64,000 bases of DNA, from the NCBI RefSeq assembly GCF_903944925.1, contig NZ_CAJATU010000110.1:111882-175881 (forward strand), in the 5' to 3' direction. This document shows positions 9,001 through 17,023 of this stretch, one piece after another. How positions within the stretch are numbered: the first letter of the stretch is position 1; every line of letters begins with the position of its first letter. Below the pieces are notes generated by a model. The model was not told the DNA's origin. It saw only the letters and a list, made by a program, of their open reading frames with translations, and did no database searches. Made by a program: the position numbers and the translations under genes. Source of the stretch: an uncultured Rhodopila sp. Its GTDB lineage: Bacteria; Pseudomonadota; Alphaproteobacteria; Acetobacterales; Acetobacteraceae.

Positions 9001-12000
9001 TTATTGTACAGGCCGACAATCGGACCGCTGGCATTGGTGGTGCCGGTCGTAATGAGCGAGCCGGAGTTGGTCAGGGTGGCGATCGTGCCGCTGTTGGCAA
9101 GGCCGGTGTAAAGGCCTGCGATGGTGCCGCTGTTGCCCAGGGTGGCGATGATGCCGTTGGTGCTTATCGCCGCGGCGAGGCCCGATATCAATCCGGAATC
9201 AGTATTGTTTAATACGCCAATGCTGCCGGAGTTGGCGACGCCGACGCTGATACCGTAGATCGTGCCGTTGTTGGCCAGCGTGCCGGTTGTGCCGGAATTG
9301 GTCAAACCGTAGCCGCCGGAGATTGTTCCGCTGTTGCTCAGCGAGCCGAGGGTGCCCCCGGTGTCGTTGGATAAGCCGAACAGCGAGCCCTTTATCGTGC
9401 CGCTGTTGCTGATCCCGCTGATCGACCCGGTATTGTAAATGCCGGTATTGCCGGTGCCGATAAGGCCGAGGTTGTTGATGCCAATGGTGCCGCCGAAGAT
9501 CGAGCCGCTGTTGCTCAGCGTGCCGATGGTGCCGGTGCTATTATTATAAACGCCGGTGTTTAATCCGATGATCGCTCCGCTGTTGGTCAGTGAGCCGAGG
9601 GTGCCGCCGGTGCCGTTGGACAGGCCGCCCAGCGCGCCGTAGATCGAGCCGCTGTTGCTGATCCCGCTGATCGACCCGGTATTGTAAATGCCGGTATTGC
9701 CGGTGCCGATAAGGCCGAGGTTTCTGATCGCGATGGTGCCGCCCCAGATCGATCCGCTGTTGCTCAGCGCGCCGATGGTGCCGCTGTTCGATATCCCGTA
9801 GAAGCCGCCGGTTATCGTGCCGCTGTTGCTCAGCGTTCCGAGGGATGAGACGCCGCCGAGGCCGCTGACCTCACCGACGAAAATGCCCGCGTCGCCGCCG
9901 GAAATCCTGCCGGCAGGGCCGTTGTTCAGGTTGCCGATCGAGGCCGCGACAAGGACGCCAATGGTGCCGCCGTAGATCGTCCCGATGTTGGTCAGCGTGC
10001 TAATCGATCCGGTGGTGCTAACGCCGGAGATGCTGGCGTTGGCGCTGACCATGCCGGCGCGCCCGCCGTAGATGGTGCCGGTCAGGCCGTTGGTGAGGCT
10101 GGCAATAGAGCCGCCGTTGAAAATCCCGGCGATGGTGCCCAGAATCGACCCGTTGTTGGTCAGCGTGCCGATCGTTCCTTGGTTGGACAGGCCGATGGAG
10201 CTGCCGGTGATCCTGCCGTTGTTGGTCAACGTGCCGATCATTCCTTTGTTAGATAAACCGATCGAGCTGCCGGAGATCCTGCCGTTGTTGGTCAAGGTGC
10301 CGATGGTGCCGGTATTGCCGAAGGCGGTAGCGGAGGCACTGATCAGTCCGCTGGCCGCATTGGTGGCGCTGCCGACCGTACCGTTGTTCCAGAAGCCGTA
10401 CAGGCCGGCGATCGTGCCGCTGTTGGTCAGCGTGTTGATGGCGGAAGCGGAACTCTCGTTCCATACGCCGGCGACCGCTCCGTAGATCGTGCCGCTGTTG
10501 GTCAGCGTGCCGATGGTGCCCCCCGTACCGCTATATATTCCGGCTTGCGAGCCCGCGATGGTGCCGCTGTTGCTGATCCCGCTGATTGATCCGCTATTGT
10601 AAATGCCCGTGGGGCCGGTGCCGATCAGGCCGAGATTATTGATGCCGATGGTGCCGCCGTAGATCGTGCCGCTGTTGACCAGCGCGCCGATGGTGCCGTT
10701 ATTCGTAATTCCGAAAGCGCCGGAGATCGTACCGTTATTGCTCAACACGCCAATGCCGCCGCCGTTCGAAATCGCTGTATTCGATCCCGATATCACTCCG
10801 GAAGTTAAGTTGTTCAGTGTAGCAATCGTACCGGTATTGGCAACGCCGGCGGCAAATCCGAAGATCGTGCCGCTGTTGCTCAGCGTGCCAACCCCGCCGC
10901 CGTTCGAAATCGCTGTATTCGATCCCGATATCACTCCGGAGGTTAAGTTGTTCAGTGTAGCAATCGTGCCGGTATTGGCAACGCCAGCGGTAAATCCGAA
11001 GATCGTGCCGCTGTTGCTCAGCGTGCCGATTGCCGCCTGATTCGATAGTCCGTACGAGCCGCCGGAGATCGTTCCGATATTGGTCAGCGTGCCGATGGTG
11101 CCACTGTTGGCTATCGCGGAGGAGGACCCGGCGAAGATGTTACCGCTGTTTGTTAAAGTGATGATCGTGCCACTATTCGAAATGCCGTTGTACTGGCCGG
11201 AGATCGTGCCGTTGTTGGTCAGCGCGCCGAGGTAGGCGGCGTTGCTGACCGCGGTGTGGCTGCTGGTGATCACTCCGGACGTCGTGTTGATCAAGACGCC
11301 AACGGTGCCGGTATTGGCAAAGCCGTTGCGAGTTCCAAAGATCGAGCCGCTGTTTGTCAGCGTACCGATCGTTCCGATGTTTGTCAGCTTGCCGCCGATG
11401 GTTCCGCTGTTGGACAAACCGGTCGAGCCGCCGGAGATCGTGCCGCTGTTCGTCAGTGCGCCGACGGTGCCGCTGTTGCCCAGGCCGGAGAACCCGCCGA
11501 GGACCATGCCGCTGTTGGTCAGCGTGCCGGCAAAGCCGTTATTGGCTATTCCAGCGGACTTGTTCGAGATCGTGCCGGCAGCGGTGTTGGTCAGCACCCA
11601 AATGGTGCCGTTATTCCATACTCCGTTGTTTCCGCCGGAGATTGTCCCGCTATTGGTCAATGTGCCGATTGTGCCGGCTTTGTTCCAGATCGCCGTTCCG
11701 GTGTTTGACGCGGAGATCGCGCCGGTATTGCTGAGCGTGCCAATGCTGCCCCTGTTGCCTATGGCGGTATCGCCGCTGATCAAGCCGCCCGCGGCTAGCG
11801 TACCGATTGCACCGTCGTTCCAGATTCCCGCATAACCGGAGATCGAGCCGGTGGTGACCAGCGTGCCGATGGTGCCGTTGCCGAAGATGCCATAGTCCTG
11901 CCCGGTGATCTTGCCCTGGTTTGAGAGGGTGGTGATCGACCCGTACGAGACGCCGGTCGACGCGCCGCTGATCACTCCCGATGGGGTAACGGCAATCGCG

Positions 12001-12200
12001 CTGCCGTCGGCTACGATCGGCCCGGTGACGGGGCTGTTGACTTGCTGGTCCGCGACGGCCGCGTGCGGCAGCATTATGCCGGCCAGCGCCAGAATTGAGA
12101 CGCCACCCAGCAGCGCCGCGCGGACGGCGACAGTGCGGCTCGTTGCCACGCCGCCGGATGAGAGTGCTGAGCTGGCGTTCTTTGAGCCGGCGCCGTACAT
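6072..12200 (-). CDS. Giant autotransporter adhesin-like protein
   Basis: A 2,042-residue type Va autotransporter. The signal peptide (residues 1-~50) shares the AALLGGVSILALAG core with the two paralogues. Residues ~55-1,260 are beta-repeat units of about 20 residues (N.GTIGTLTNSGTI.G), some duplicated exactly at DNA level. After a unique segment comes a poly-glycine linker (about residues 1,352-1,400). Next are autotransporter-associated repeats, including GEIFLTGVNTYTGTTTIG and GGTLAPGNSPG, then a C-terminal beta-barrel domain from about residue 1,770. That domain ends GGLLYRF, with the aromatic last residue expected for BAM-dependent outer-membrane insertion. The frame stays open upstream to 12605, but the ATG at 12200 gives the conserved leader and sits after a shared promoter and AAGG site. 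The protein is predicted to be displayed on the cell surface. No protease or lipase motif is seen, so adhesion or aggregation is an inference. Confidence 0.85.
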   Translation of the reverse strand: MYGAGSKNASSALSSGGVATSRTVAVRAALLGGVSILALAGIMLPHAAVADQQVNSPVTGPIVADGSAIAVTPSGVISGASTGVSYGSITTLSNQGKITGQDYGIFGNGTIGTLVTTGSISGYAGIWNDGAIGTLAAGGLISGDTAIGNRGSIGTLSNTGAISASNTGTAIWNKAGTIGTLTNSGTISGGNNGVWNNGTIWVLTNTAAGTISNKSAGIANNGFAGTLTNSGMVLGGFSGLGNSGTVGALTNSGTISGGSTGLSNSGTIGGKLTNIGTIGTLTNSGSIFGTRNGFANTGTVGVLINTTSGVITSSHTAVSNAAYLGALTNNGTISGQYNGISNSGTIITLTNSGNIFAGSSSAIANSGTIGTLTNIGTISGGSYGLSNQAAIGTLSNSGTIFGFTAGVANTGTIATLNNLTSGVISGSNTAISNGGGVGTLSNSGTIFGFAAGVANTGTIATLNNLTSGVISGSNTAISNGGGIGVLSNNGTISGAFGITNNGTIGALVNSGTIYGGTIGINNLGLIGTGPTGIYNSGSISGISNSGTIAGSQAGIYSGTGGTIGTLTNSGTIYGAVAGVWNESSASAINTLTNSGTIAGLYGFWNNGTVGSATNAASGLISASATAFGNTGTIGTLTNNGRISGSSIGLSNKGMIGTLTNNGRITGSSIGLSNQGTIGTLTNNGSILGTIAGIFNGGSIASLTNGLTGTIYGGRAGMVSANASISGVSTTGSISTLTNIGTIYGGTIGVLVAASIGNLNNGPAGRISGGDAGIFVGEVSGLGGVSSLGTLSNSGTITGGFYGISNSGTIGALSNSGSIWGGTIAIRNLGLIGTGNTGIYNTGSISGISNSGSIYGALGGLSNGTGGTLGSLTNSGAIIGLNTGVYNNSTGTIGTLSNSGSIFGGTIGINNLGLIGTGNTGIYNTGSISGISNSGTIKGSLFGLSNDTGGTLGSLSNSGTISGGYGLTNSGTTGTLANNGTIYGISVGVANSGSIGVLNNTDSGLISGLAAAISTNGIIATLGNSGTIAGLYTGLANSGTIATLTNSGSLITTGTTNASGPIVGLYNKTAGLIGTLQNSGTIQGSRFGILNPGSINSLTNTVAGSIGGGLYGLVVGGIGGIGGTPGSIGTLTNNGAITGGFAAITVGGVSSAAGTLASVGTLTNSGTISGGYDAIESTGSLGAITNTGLINGNIRTTGQNLAITGGTGSIFGTLAGGTITVSGGNLSLAGNQVLLDNILAGTVTNSGNLQLTAKQTITGNYAQTAGSLIITVGTSSAGGLVLSGSAAMAAAKVAFNPLAGFNTGQTISFVIVDAGTVLGTSYAGDTLLAPADVTAALSTLIVGGHYELILTLNESSGGGGGGGGGGGGGGGGGGGGGNGGDTGQGGGGGGGGGGGGGGGTGGTGNIVSTGGGFWPSSGLGSTVNPAFEGGTLRLDVPNGVYTLNFTLSNATTNTIDQYGNVSTFTGVFSDAVAGEPGSLIFINSLTGGEIFLTGVNTYTGTTTIGFGAMVAVDGSLASPVFVDAGGTLRGIGTINAPVVIASGGTLAPGNSPGTLTFTAPVTLAAGSTTRFDIDGTGTGTEAGNYSRLVITSTLSAGGTLAPVLRGITGNASNTYTPPIGQAFQVITAAGGLSGSFSTLTQPAGLAANTRFDALYGADALELIVTPASYASYAGSNWAAPVGAGLDAARPAAGVALTADQAAVYAPLYGLGAGQIIPALQSIAPLIYADELMVNRTSYQMVEGAVNEQLQARRGAPAATGVQTAPGPGGTTVWLGGSGQFINQSSGANGTPGYSGSAGGAVVGIDGTVLPGLRIGIAGGFYSQSVDSAYAARYQGTSAQMQVYAGYRNDILFVDAQAGTVFDQGTVRRSLPVYNAGVNNSVTGSGAGGSVRGGVRLAFGAWNVEPSLSLSGLSLNQNGLAETGAGAAGLRISGSTIASLQTTAAIEVDRRVALGGAYVLVPSARIGWAYEAMDTSAPVKASFLGAPGSGFSLTSASIGRSAAVVGVHAVLETGTAWQAFAGYDAAFNSKSTEQAVSGGLLYRF
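7994..8137 (-). repeat. Trinucleotide tract encoding poly-glycine linker
   Basis: Two runs of GCC/ACC triplets (8002-8052 and 8076-8137 on the plus strand) encode two long glycine stretches of the autotransporter, separated by a short N/D/T/Q segment. Triplet repeats can change length by slippage without losing frame, so the linker length may vary between strains. Confidence 0.85.
10755..11030 (-). repeat. 138-bp tandem duplication within the autotransporter
   Basis: Two adjacent copies (10755-10892 and 10893-11030) are almost identical at nucleotide level, with only a handful of differences including synonymous ones. The period is 46 codons, about two protein repeat units, so the frame is kept. 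A second near-identical pair of about 74 bases lies at about 9403 and 9648 in the same gene. Both show recent growth of the repeat array. Confidence 0.85.
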
Positions 12201-12231
12201 GTCCCTGTGCCTTACTGGAATAAATGCTACT

Positions 12232-12259
12232 CTGATACACGATCGTCCGGAGCGATCAA
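12232..12259 (-). promoter_or_regulatory. Promoter of the autotransporter gene
   Basis: On the minus strand TTGATC (12254-12259) and TATCAG (12232-12237) are 16 bases apart, followed after about 30 bases by the ATG at 12200 with an AAGG site. It is the third copy of the arrangement found before the two downstream paralogues. Confidence 0.55.
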
Positions 12260-12626
12260 AGCCTGTTCGTGCGGGCACGGGATTATTTCGATCGACCGTG
12301 GTCATGCCGCCGCAGGAATGCCTCCAGCAGCGGCGCCGGGACCGCTCCGACTCGCCGCATTGCAGCGATTGCGGGCGTATCGGGGGCATCATGCACCCGG
12401 TGATTGCAGACTGACGAATTATTACACTTGCTGTCGCTCGGCGATAGAATTGACTTTTATCGTAATCACCGCCGGGATCGCGGCCGATGCCGCTTCGCCG
12501 GCGGTCGATCGGCGACAAGGCGGTCCGATTCGTACCTGCATCGGCGGAAGTGAACCGAACTGCCATGTTGCGGCCGGTCAACCGCGGCCGTAGGGTCCCG
12601 GCCACAGTTTCTCAAGAGGCCAGCCC
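12260..12626. other. Intergenic region, no gene seen
   Basis: This stretch separates the divergent autotransporter and DUF883 genes. The autotransporter frame stays open across it, but it has no matching ribosome-binding site and its translation does not look like a signal peptide. A less GC-rich patch around 12410-12470 could hold the DUF883 promoter; no clear -35/-10 pair was found. Confidence 0.5.
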
Positions 12627-12872
12627 ATGTCCGGCAATGAAGGTCCCGCGGACAACGAGGACATAGCCGATCAGCTCGCCCGGTTGCGCAGCCAGATCGA
12701 GCAGATCGCCGCCGAACGCATCCGCCCGGCTGTCTCCGGCGCGGCGGACGATCTGAACGCGATGGCGAAGCAGCAGACCGAAGCCCTGGCGGCGCGGGTT
12801 CGCGAACAGCCGCTCGCGGCGATCGCCATCGCTTTCGGACTGGGGTTTCTCGTCGGCCGGGCGATGCGCTGA
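12627..12872 (+). CDS. DUF883 (ElaB/YqjD-type) membrane-anchored protein
   Basis: An 81-residue protein with the layout of the DUF883 family: a charged helical N-terminal part (ADQLARLRSQIEQIA), a short amphipathic stretch, then VREQPLAAIAIAFGLGFLVG and a final RAMR. The REQP-containing hydrophobic C-terminus is the family hallmark and anchors the protein in the inner membrane by its tail. Members in enterobacteria (ElaB, YqjD) bind ribosomes in stationary phase. Whether this one does so is inference from the family. ATG chosen with AGAGG seven bases upstream. It is convergent with the channel gene, with only three bases between the stop codons. Confidence 0.85.
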   Translation: MSGNEGPADNEDIADQLARLRSQIEQIAAERIRPAVSGAADDLNAMAKQQTEALAARVREQPLAAIAIAFGLGFLVGRAMR

Positions 12873-12875
12873 GGA

Positions 12876-13997
12876 TCAGTCCCGCCCGAGGTAGCTGGAC
12901 ACCACGTCGTGCCACCATGAGTCCCGCAGATCGTCGATCATGACGACATCGATCCGCGTGCGCAGCGGGCTGCCGATGGGCACGGCGATGGCGTAGTTCT
13001 GCCGATCGAACAGCGTGTCGAGCACCTCTACGTCCTCGGCGAAATCCTTGCGCGCGATCCAGGTCAGCAGCGCCTTGTCGTAGACGAAGGCATCGAGCTT
13101 GCCCTGCCGGAGCGCCGCCATTCCCGCTTCGGCGCTGGTGTAGACGCGCGCGGACACGTGCTGGCTGCGCAAATAATCCACCGCCGCGGTGGCTGCGACG
13201 CTTCCGGTGCGGACCATGGTCAGGTCGCTCGGCCCGCGCACCCGATTGGCGATTTGTTTCGCCGTCAGTTGAGAGGTGATGCCGGCGGTGAAGCTGGCGA
13301 TCATGATGACCGAGGCAATCATCCAGGTGATGGCCATGGCGCGTCCGACCAATGTCGCGGGTGCCTTGTCCGATGCGGCGGACTGGGTCATTGCCGAAGC
13401 GGACCACCAAAGTCCGGTGCCGAGGCCGCGGACGCCGCCGGCGAAATGCTCGGTGTGGCGCCGCTCGAACAGCCAGATCACTGATCCGACCGACACCGCG
13501 GCCGCGATCAGCACACCCACAGCCTGCAGGAAGCGCACCGTAAAAAAGCTTTGCAGGATCGGCAGCCATTCGATCTCTTTTTGCATCGGCACCGCGATGC
13601 CGAGGCCGGTGGCGAAGTACGGCTGGGTGAAATCGACCGTCTGCTCACGTTCCGAGGTGACGGTGATCGCCGCAATCGAGGCACCCAGCGTGCCGTCCGC
13701 GGTGGCACGCAGCAGGTCGGGCACGGTTTGGTATTCCCGGAACGTCGTGCGCAGGCCGAGCTTTTCGGCGATGCGGGTCCACAGCTCGATGCTGATGCCG
13801 GTCCAGGTGCCGTCGGGCGCCTTGATGACAAAGGGGGGCGCTTCCTTGATCCCGATGATGACATCGCGCGAAGGCGGCTGAGCCTGCGCCGGGGCGAGCA
13901 GAATGAGCAGGACAATGGCCAGGGCCGCCAGTCGGCGGATCCCGCCTTCCAGCGGCACGATCACCGGGTGGCGGCGCATGGCGTCGCCCGGGGGCAT
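12876..13997 (-). CDS. Glutamate-receptor-like ligand-gated ion channel
   Basis: A 373-residue protein with the order of a prokaryotic ionotropic glutamate receptor. It has a signal or membrane segment (residues 20-38), binding lobe 1 (45-140), and TM1 (157-177). A re-entrant pore loop with GLGTGLWWSASAMT (191-204) and TM2 (217-243) follow, then binding lobe 2 (250-373). The lobes belong to the SBP_bac_3 periplasmic amino-acid-binding fold (IGIKEAPPFV, DFTQPYFATG). In potassium-selective relatives such as GluR0 the pore loop carries TVGYGD; here the matching stretch is QSAASD (205-210), so potassium selectivity is doubtful. Start uncertain: the frame is open to 14177, and I chose the ATG at 13997; 13979 or a GTG at 14027 are possible. 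The ligand, probably an amino acid, is unknown. No transport partner genes are adjacent, which fits a channel rather than an ABC binding protein. Confidence 0.75.
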   Translation of the reverse strand: MPPGDAMRRHPVIVPLEGGIRRLAALAIVLLILLAPAQAQPPSRDVIIGIKEAPPFVIKAPDGTWTGISIELWTRIAEKLGLRTTFREYQTVPDLLRATADGTLGASIAAITVTSEREQTVDFTQPYFATGLGIAVPMQKEIEWLPILQSFFTVRFLQAVGVLIAAAVSVGSVIWLFERRHTEHFAGGVRGLGTGLWWSASAMTQSAASDKAPATLVGRAMAITWMIASVIMIASFTAGITSQLTAKQIANRVRGPSDLTMVRTGSVAATAAVDYLRSQHVSARVYTSAEAGMAALRQGKLDAFVYDKALLTWIARKDFAEDVEVLDTLFDRQNYAIAVPIGSPLRTRIDVVMIDDLRDSWWHDVVSSYLGRD

Positions 13998-14257
13998 GGG
14001 GTATCGGGTTTCATAGGGCTGCTTCACTGCGCTTTCGTTACTGGCTCGCCCTATAGCGGTTGCGCGGTGATATATCTCGGTAAAATTATGGGATCGCGCA
14101 CCGAAAGCGCGCGGAAGGCGGCATGAAGTGTCACTGTTGCTGGCAGGGTGGCGCATTTCGTCCGATCCCGGCCGCACCTCCCGGTTGTGTTCATCCTGGT
14201 GCCACTGATGTTACGCGTGCGTGGGGGCGAGCGTCGTTGCGTGGCAGGGGAGGGGTA

Positions 14258-14497
14258 ATGGGCGCAGGTCTGGCGGGCGGTTTGCTACGCAGTCCGGTTC
14301 AAACCGGTTTTCGCCTCCCGCTCAGGGGCCGGATCACGGCAGCGCGGGCGCCTTTCGATATCATCGACAACGACATCCCGGATGCGCAGGGTATTGGTGC
14401 GGAGGTGTTCATACGCGATTCTGTCGCGCGTTCCTGCGTGGGTCCGCCAGGGAGGGTGCGAACCAAAGTTGTGCGATCAAGCGGCGACCTTCGGTGA
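14258..14497 (+). CDS. Possible small hypothetical protein
   Basis: A 79-codon frame starting with ATG after a strong purine-rich site (GGGGAGGGGTA). The product is basic and shows no family, signal peptide or membrane span that I recognise. It overlaps the end of the transposase-like remnant on the other strand, so at most one of the two is likely to be meaningful. The rest of the 14-14.5 kb stretch shows nothing else. Confidence 0.25.
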   Translation: MGAGLAGGLLRSPVQTGFRLPLRGRITAARAPFDIIDNDIPDAQGIGAEVFIRDSVARSCVGPPGRVRTKVVRSSGDLR

Positions 14498-14677
14498 TAC
14501 TCTTGGCCGGTTAAGATTGGCGGCGGGGTTTGCGGCGAGCGCGGCCCAATAGTCTTCCCATTCGCCGTTCAGGCGGTTGATCCGCAACGCGAGCATATGT
14601 TCCGCGTGCTCGACCAGCCACCGAAACGACTCTCCTCTTTCACGCGCCGCGCGTCTTGTCATGGCCAGGTGGACCAC
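14477..14677 (-). pseudogene. Transposase C-terminal remnant (tentative)
   Basis: A 66-residue frame whose middle part (FRWLVEHAEHMLALRINRLN, then GEWEDYW) resembles the C-terminal end of transposases of the ISKra4/ISLre2 kind, where a conserved RW..(A)E..L.LR pattern precedes a final W-rich motif. Nothing upstream on this strand extends the similarity, and no terminal inverted repeats were identified. It would then be a decayed fragment. The family assignment rests on motif memory alone. Confidence 0.3.
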
Positions 14678-14690
14678 CCGGCCATGACAT
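14656..14690. repeat. Compact palindrome of the dispersed TGTCATG family
   Basis: An almost perfect stem: TGTCATGGCC, GGTGG, one base, CCACC, GGCCATGACA. It lies 19 bases beyond the nitronate monooxygenase stop codon and may act as its transcription end. The ends match the outer arms of the larger paired palindromes elsewhere in the window. Confidence 0.65.
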
Positions 14691-14708
14691 CAGCCCAACA
14701 ACCTCGCC

Positions 14709-15734
14709 CTACCTCCCCGCCAGCGCCGCCACCGCCTGCCCCACAATCTCCTGAATAATCTCCGCCACCGGCTGCACCGACGTCACCATCCCCACCGACT
14801 GCCCCGCCATCACGGAACCCGTCTCGATATCCCCCTCGATCACCGCCCGCCGCAGCGCCCCGGCCCAGAACCGTTCCACCAGCAACTGCGCCTCTTCCTT
14901 CGTCACCTCGCCCGCCACAAGACGATCGCGAGTCTCCGCCTGGTGCGCCAGGAACTTCTTCGTCCCGTCGTTGATCAGCCCGCGCACCGGGATCACCGGC
15001 AGCCTCGGGTCCAGCTCCACCGACGGCATCGCATCCCGCGCATTGGCGTGGATGTAAAACTTCTTGAACTTCTCATGCGCGATCGACTCCTCCGCCGCCG
15101 CGAACCGCGTCCCAAGCTGAGCCCCCGACGCCCCCATCTCCAGGTACGACAGGATCGCCTCGCCCCGCCCCAGGCCACCGGCCACGAACACCGGCACGTC
15201 CTTCAAAAACGGCAGGATCTCCTGCGCCAGCACGGTCAGCGACACCGGCCCGATATGCCCGCCCGCCTCCGACCCCTCGATGACGATCGCATCCGCCCCC
15301 GACCGCACCAGCCGCTTCGCCAAAGACAGCGCCGGGGAGAACGTAATCAGCTTCGCCCCTCCGTCCTTCACCGCCCGGATCGCCGGCCCGGGAGGCACAC
15401 CCCCGGCCAGCACGATATGCGTGACCTTCGCCTCCAGGCACACCCGGATCAGGTCCATAAGCTCCGGATGCATGGTAATCAGGTTCACCCCGAAGGGCTT
15501 GTCCGTCATCGCCTGCGTCCCGGCGATCTGCTCGGCCAGCATCGCCGGCTGCATCGCCCCGCAGGCGATCACGCCGAACCCGCCGGCGTTGGAGATCGCC
15601 GAGACAAGGTGCTTCTCGCTCAGCCAGCTCATCGCGCCGCCCATGATGGCGTATTCGCAGCCAAGGAACGCGGTGCCGCGCGACCACAACCGATCGAGTT
15701 GCGCGCGGGCGGACGTCAAAGATTCAATTTGCAT
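14709..15734 (-). CDS. Nitronate monooxygenase family FMN protein
   Basis: A 341-residue TIM-barrel flavoprotein of the nitronate monooxygenase / 2-nitropropane dioxygenase family, which also contains FabK-type enoyl-ACP reductases. Recognisable segments are an N-terminal AIMGGAMSWLSEKHLVSAIS, then GGFGVIACGAM, the central IVIEGSEAGGHIG with the histidine found near FMN, and the phosphate-binding VFVAGGLGRGEAI. Class I enzymes oxidise alkyl nitronates to carbonyl compounds and nitrite using FMN and oxygen; the true substrate here cannot be told. The ATG at 15734 lies 11 bases inside the end of lysC on the same strand, so the two are probably co-transcribed and translationally coupled. Confidence 0.85.
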   Translation of the reverse strand: MQIESLTSARAQLDRLWSRGTAFLGCEYAIMGGAMSWLSEKHLVSAISNAGGFGVIACGAMQPAMLAEQIAGTQAMTDKPFGVNLITMHPELMDLIRVCLEAKVTHIVLAGGVPPGPAIRAVKDGGAKLITFSPALSLAKRLVRSGADAIVIEGSEAGGHIGPVSLTVLAQEILPFLKDVPVFVAGGLGRGEAILSYLEMGASGAQLGTRFAAAEESIAHEKFKKFYIHANARDAMPSVELDPRLPVIPVRGLINDGTKKFLAHQAETRDRLVAGEVTKEEAQLLVERFWAGALRRAVIEGDIETGSVMAGQSVGMVTSVQPVAEIIQEIVGQAVAALAGR

Positions 15735-16956
15735 CGAGACCATACGCGGTATGCAGGGCACGGACGGCGAGTTCGGTATATTCCGCCGCAATCAGTACGC
15801 TGACTTTGATTTCACTGGTCGAAATGACCTGGATGTTGATCGCCTTGTCGGCCAGCGCGCTGAACATCGTGTTCGCGACACCGGCATGGCTGCGCATGCC
15901 CACACCGACGACGCTGATCTTCGCGACGTTCGGGTCCTCCAGCAGCTCGGTATAGTTGATCTGGCTTTTCAGCCCCGCCAGCGCCGTCCGCGCCCGCGGC
16001 AAATCGGCTTTGCCGACAGTGAACGTCATGTCGGTGGTGCCATCGGCGGAGATGTTCTGCACAATCATGTCCACGTTGACGTGCTGCTCCGACAGCACGC
16101 CGAAGATGGCGGCGGCAATCCCGGGGCGGTCCGGCACGCGGCGCACGGTCAGCTTCGCGTCGTCGCGGGAGTACGCGATCCCCGATACATTCTCTTTTTC
16201 CACGATCTCGTCCTCATCCACCACCAGGGTTCCGGTGTCCTCGCCGGGCAGCGCGTCCGTGAAGCTGGACAGCACCCGCACCCGGACGCGTTCATTCATC
16301 GCCAGTTCGACGCTGCGCGTTTGCAGCACCTTCGCGCCGACGGAGGCCAGCTCCAGCATTTCCTCATAGGAGATCTTCGCCAGCTTGCGCGCATGCGGCA
16401 CGATCCGCGGGTCGGTTGTATAGACGCCATCGACATCGGTGTAGATGTCGCAGCGGTCCGCCTTCAGCGCCGCCGCCAGCGCCACGGCGGAGGTGTCCGA
16501 TCCGCCGCGTCCCAGCGTGGTAACCCGGTGGTCCGGCGCGATGCCCTGGAAGCCGGCGACGATCGCCACCTGCCCAAGCCTCATGCGGCGGATCAGCTCC
16601 GCGCCTTCGATATCCTGGATGCGCGCCTTGCCATGCGCGGTGTCGGTATGCAGCGGGATCTGCCACCCCTGCCAGGACCGCGCATCCACCCCGAGGTCCT
16701 GCAGGGCGATCGCCAGCAGGCCGGCGGTCACCTGCTCGCCGGTGGCGACCACGGCGTCGTATTCGCGCGCGTCGTGCATCGGCGCCAGGTCGGTGCACCA
16801 TTTCACGAGCTGGTTGGTAGCGCCGGCCATGGCGGAGACGACGACGGCGACCTCGTTGCCGGCGTCCACCTCACGCTTGACGCGCTGCGCCACGTTGCGG
16901 ATGCGGTCGAGATCGGCGACGGAGGTACCGCCGAATTTCATAACAATGCGGGCCAT
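15724..16956 (-). CDS. lysC: Aspartate kinase
   Basis: A 410-residue cytoplasmic enzyme that phosphorylates aspartate, the first step toward lysine, threonine, methionine and diaminopimelate. The N-terminal amino-acid-kinase domain (1-~245) shows KFGGTSV at residue 7, the SAMAGATN region and GRGGSDTSAVALAAAL. The C-terminal half has two ACT domains (from about 265 and 345, GVGMRSHAGVA in the second) that usually bind lysine and/or threonine for feedback control. The frame is open upstream to 17061, but MARIVMKFGG is the standard family start. It is divergent from ubiG across 67 bases. The 3' end overlaps the nitronate monooxygenase gene. Confidence 0.95.
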   Translation of the reverse strand: MARIVMKFGGTSVADLDRIRNVAQRVKREVDAGNEVAVVVSAMAGATNQLVKWCTDLAPMHDAREYDAVVATGEQVTAGLLAIALQDLGVDARSWQGWQIPLHTDTAHGKARIQDIEGAELIRRMRLGQVAIVAGFQGIAPDHRVTTLGRGGSDTSAVALAAALKADRCDIYTDVDGVYTTDPRIVPHARKLAKISYEEMLELASVGAKVLQTRSVELAMNERVRVRVLSSFTDALPGEDTGTLVVDEDEIVEKENVSGIAYSRDDAKLTVRRVPDRPGIAAAIFGVLSEQHVNVDMIVQNISADGTTDMTFTVGKADLPRARTALAGLKSQINYTELLEDPNVAKISVVGVGMRSHAGVANTMFSALADKAINIQVISTSEIKVSVLIAAEYTELAVRALHTAYGLDAN

Positions 16957-17023
16957 GCAGGTGATCGGTTGCCAAACTGATGTGAGGGCGCACACATACT
17001 GGTCGCAGGCGACAGGAGCAACC

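Noticed and set aside
1..12200. Regularly spaced short repeats resembling a CRISPR array
   Set aside because: The period is about 60 bases, the units are degenerate and remain in one open reading frame with a signal peptide; they are protein repeats.
12201..12605. Upstream extension of the autotransporter reading frame
   Set aside because: The extension would precede the signal peptide by 135 residues and crosses the shared promoter; paralogues start at the equivalent of 12200.
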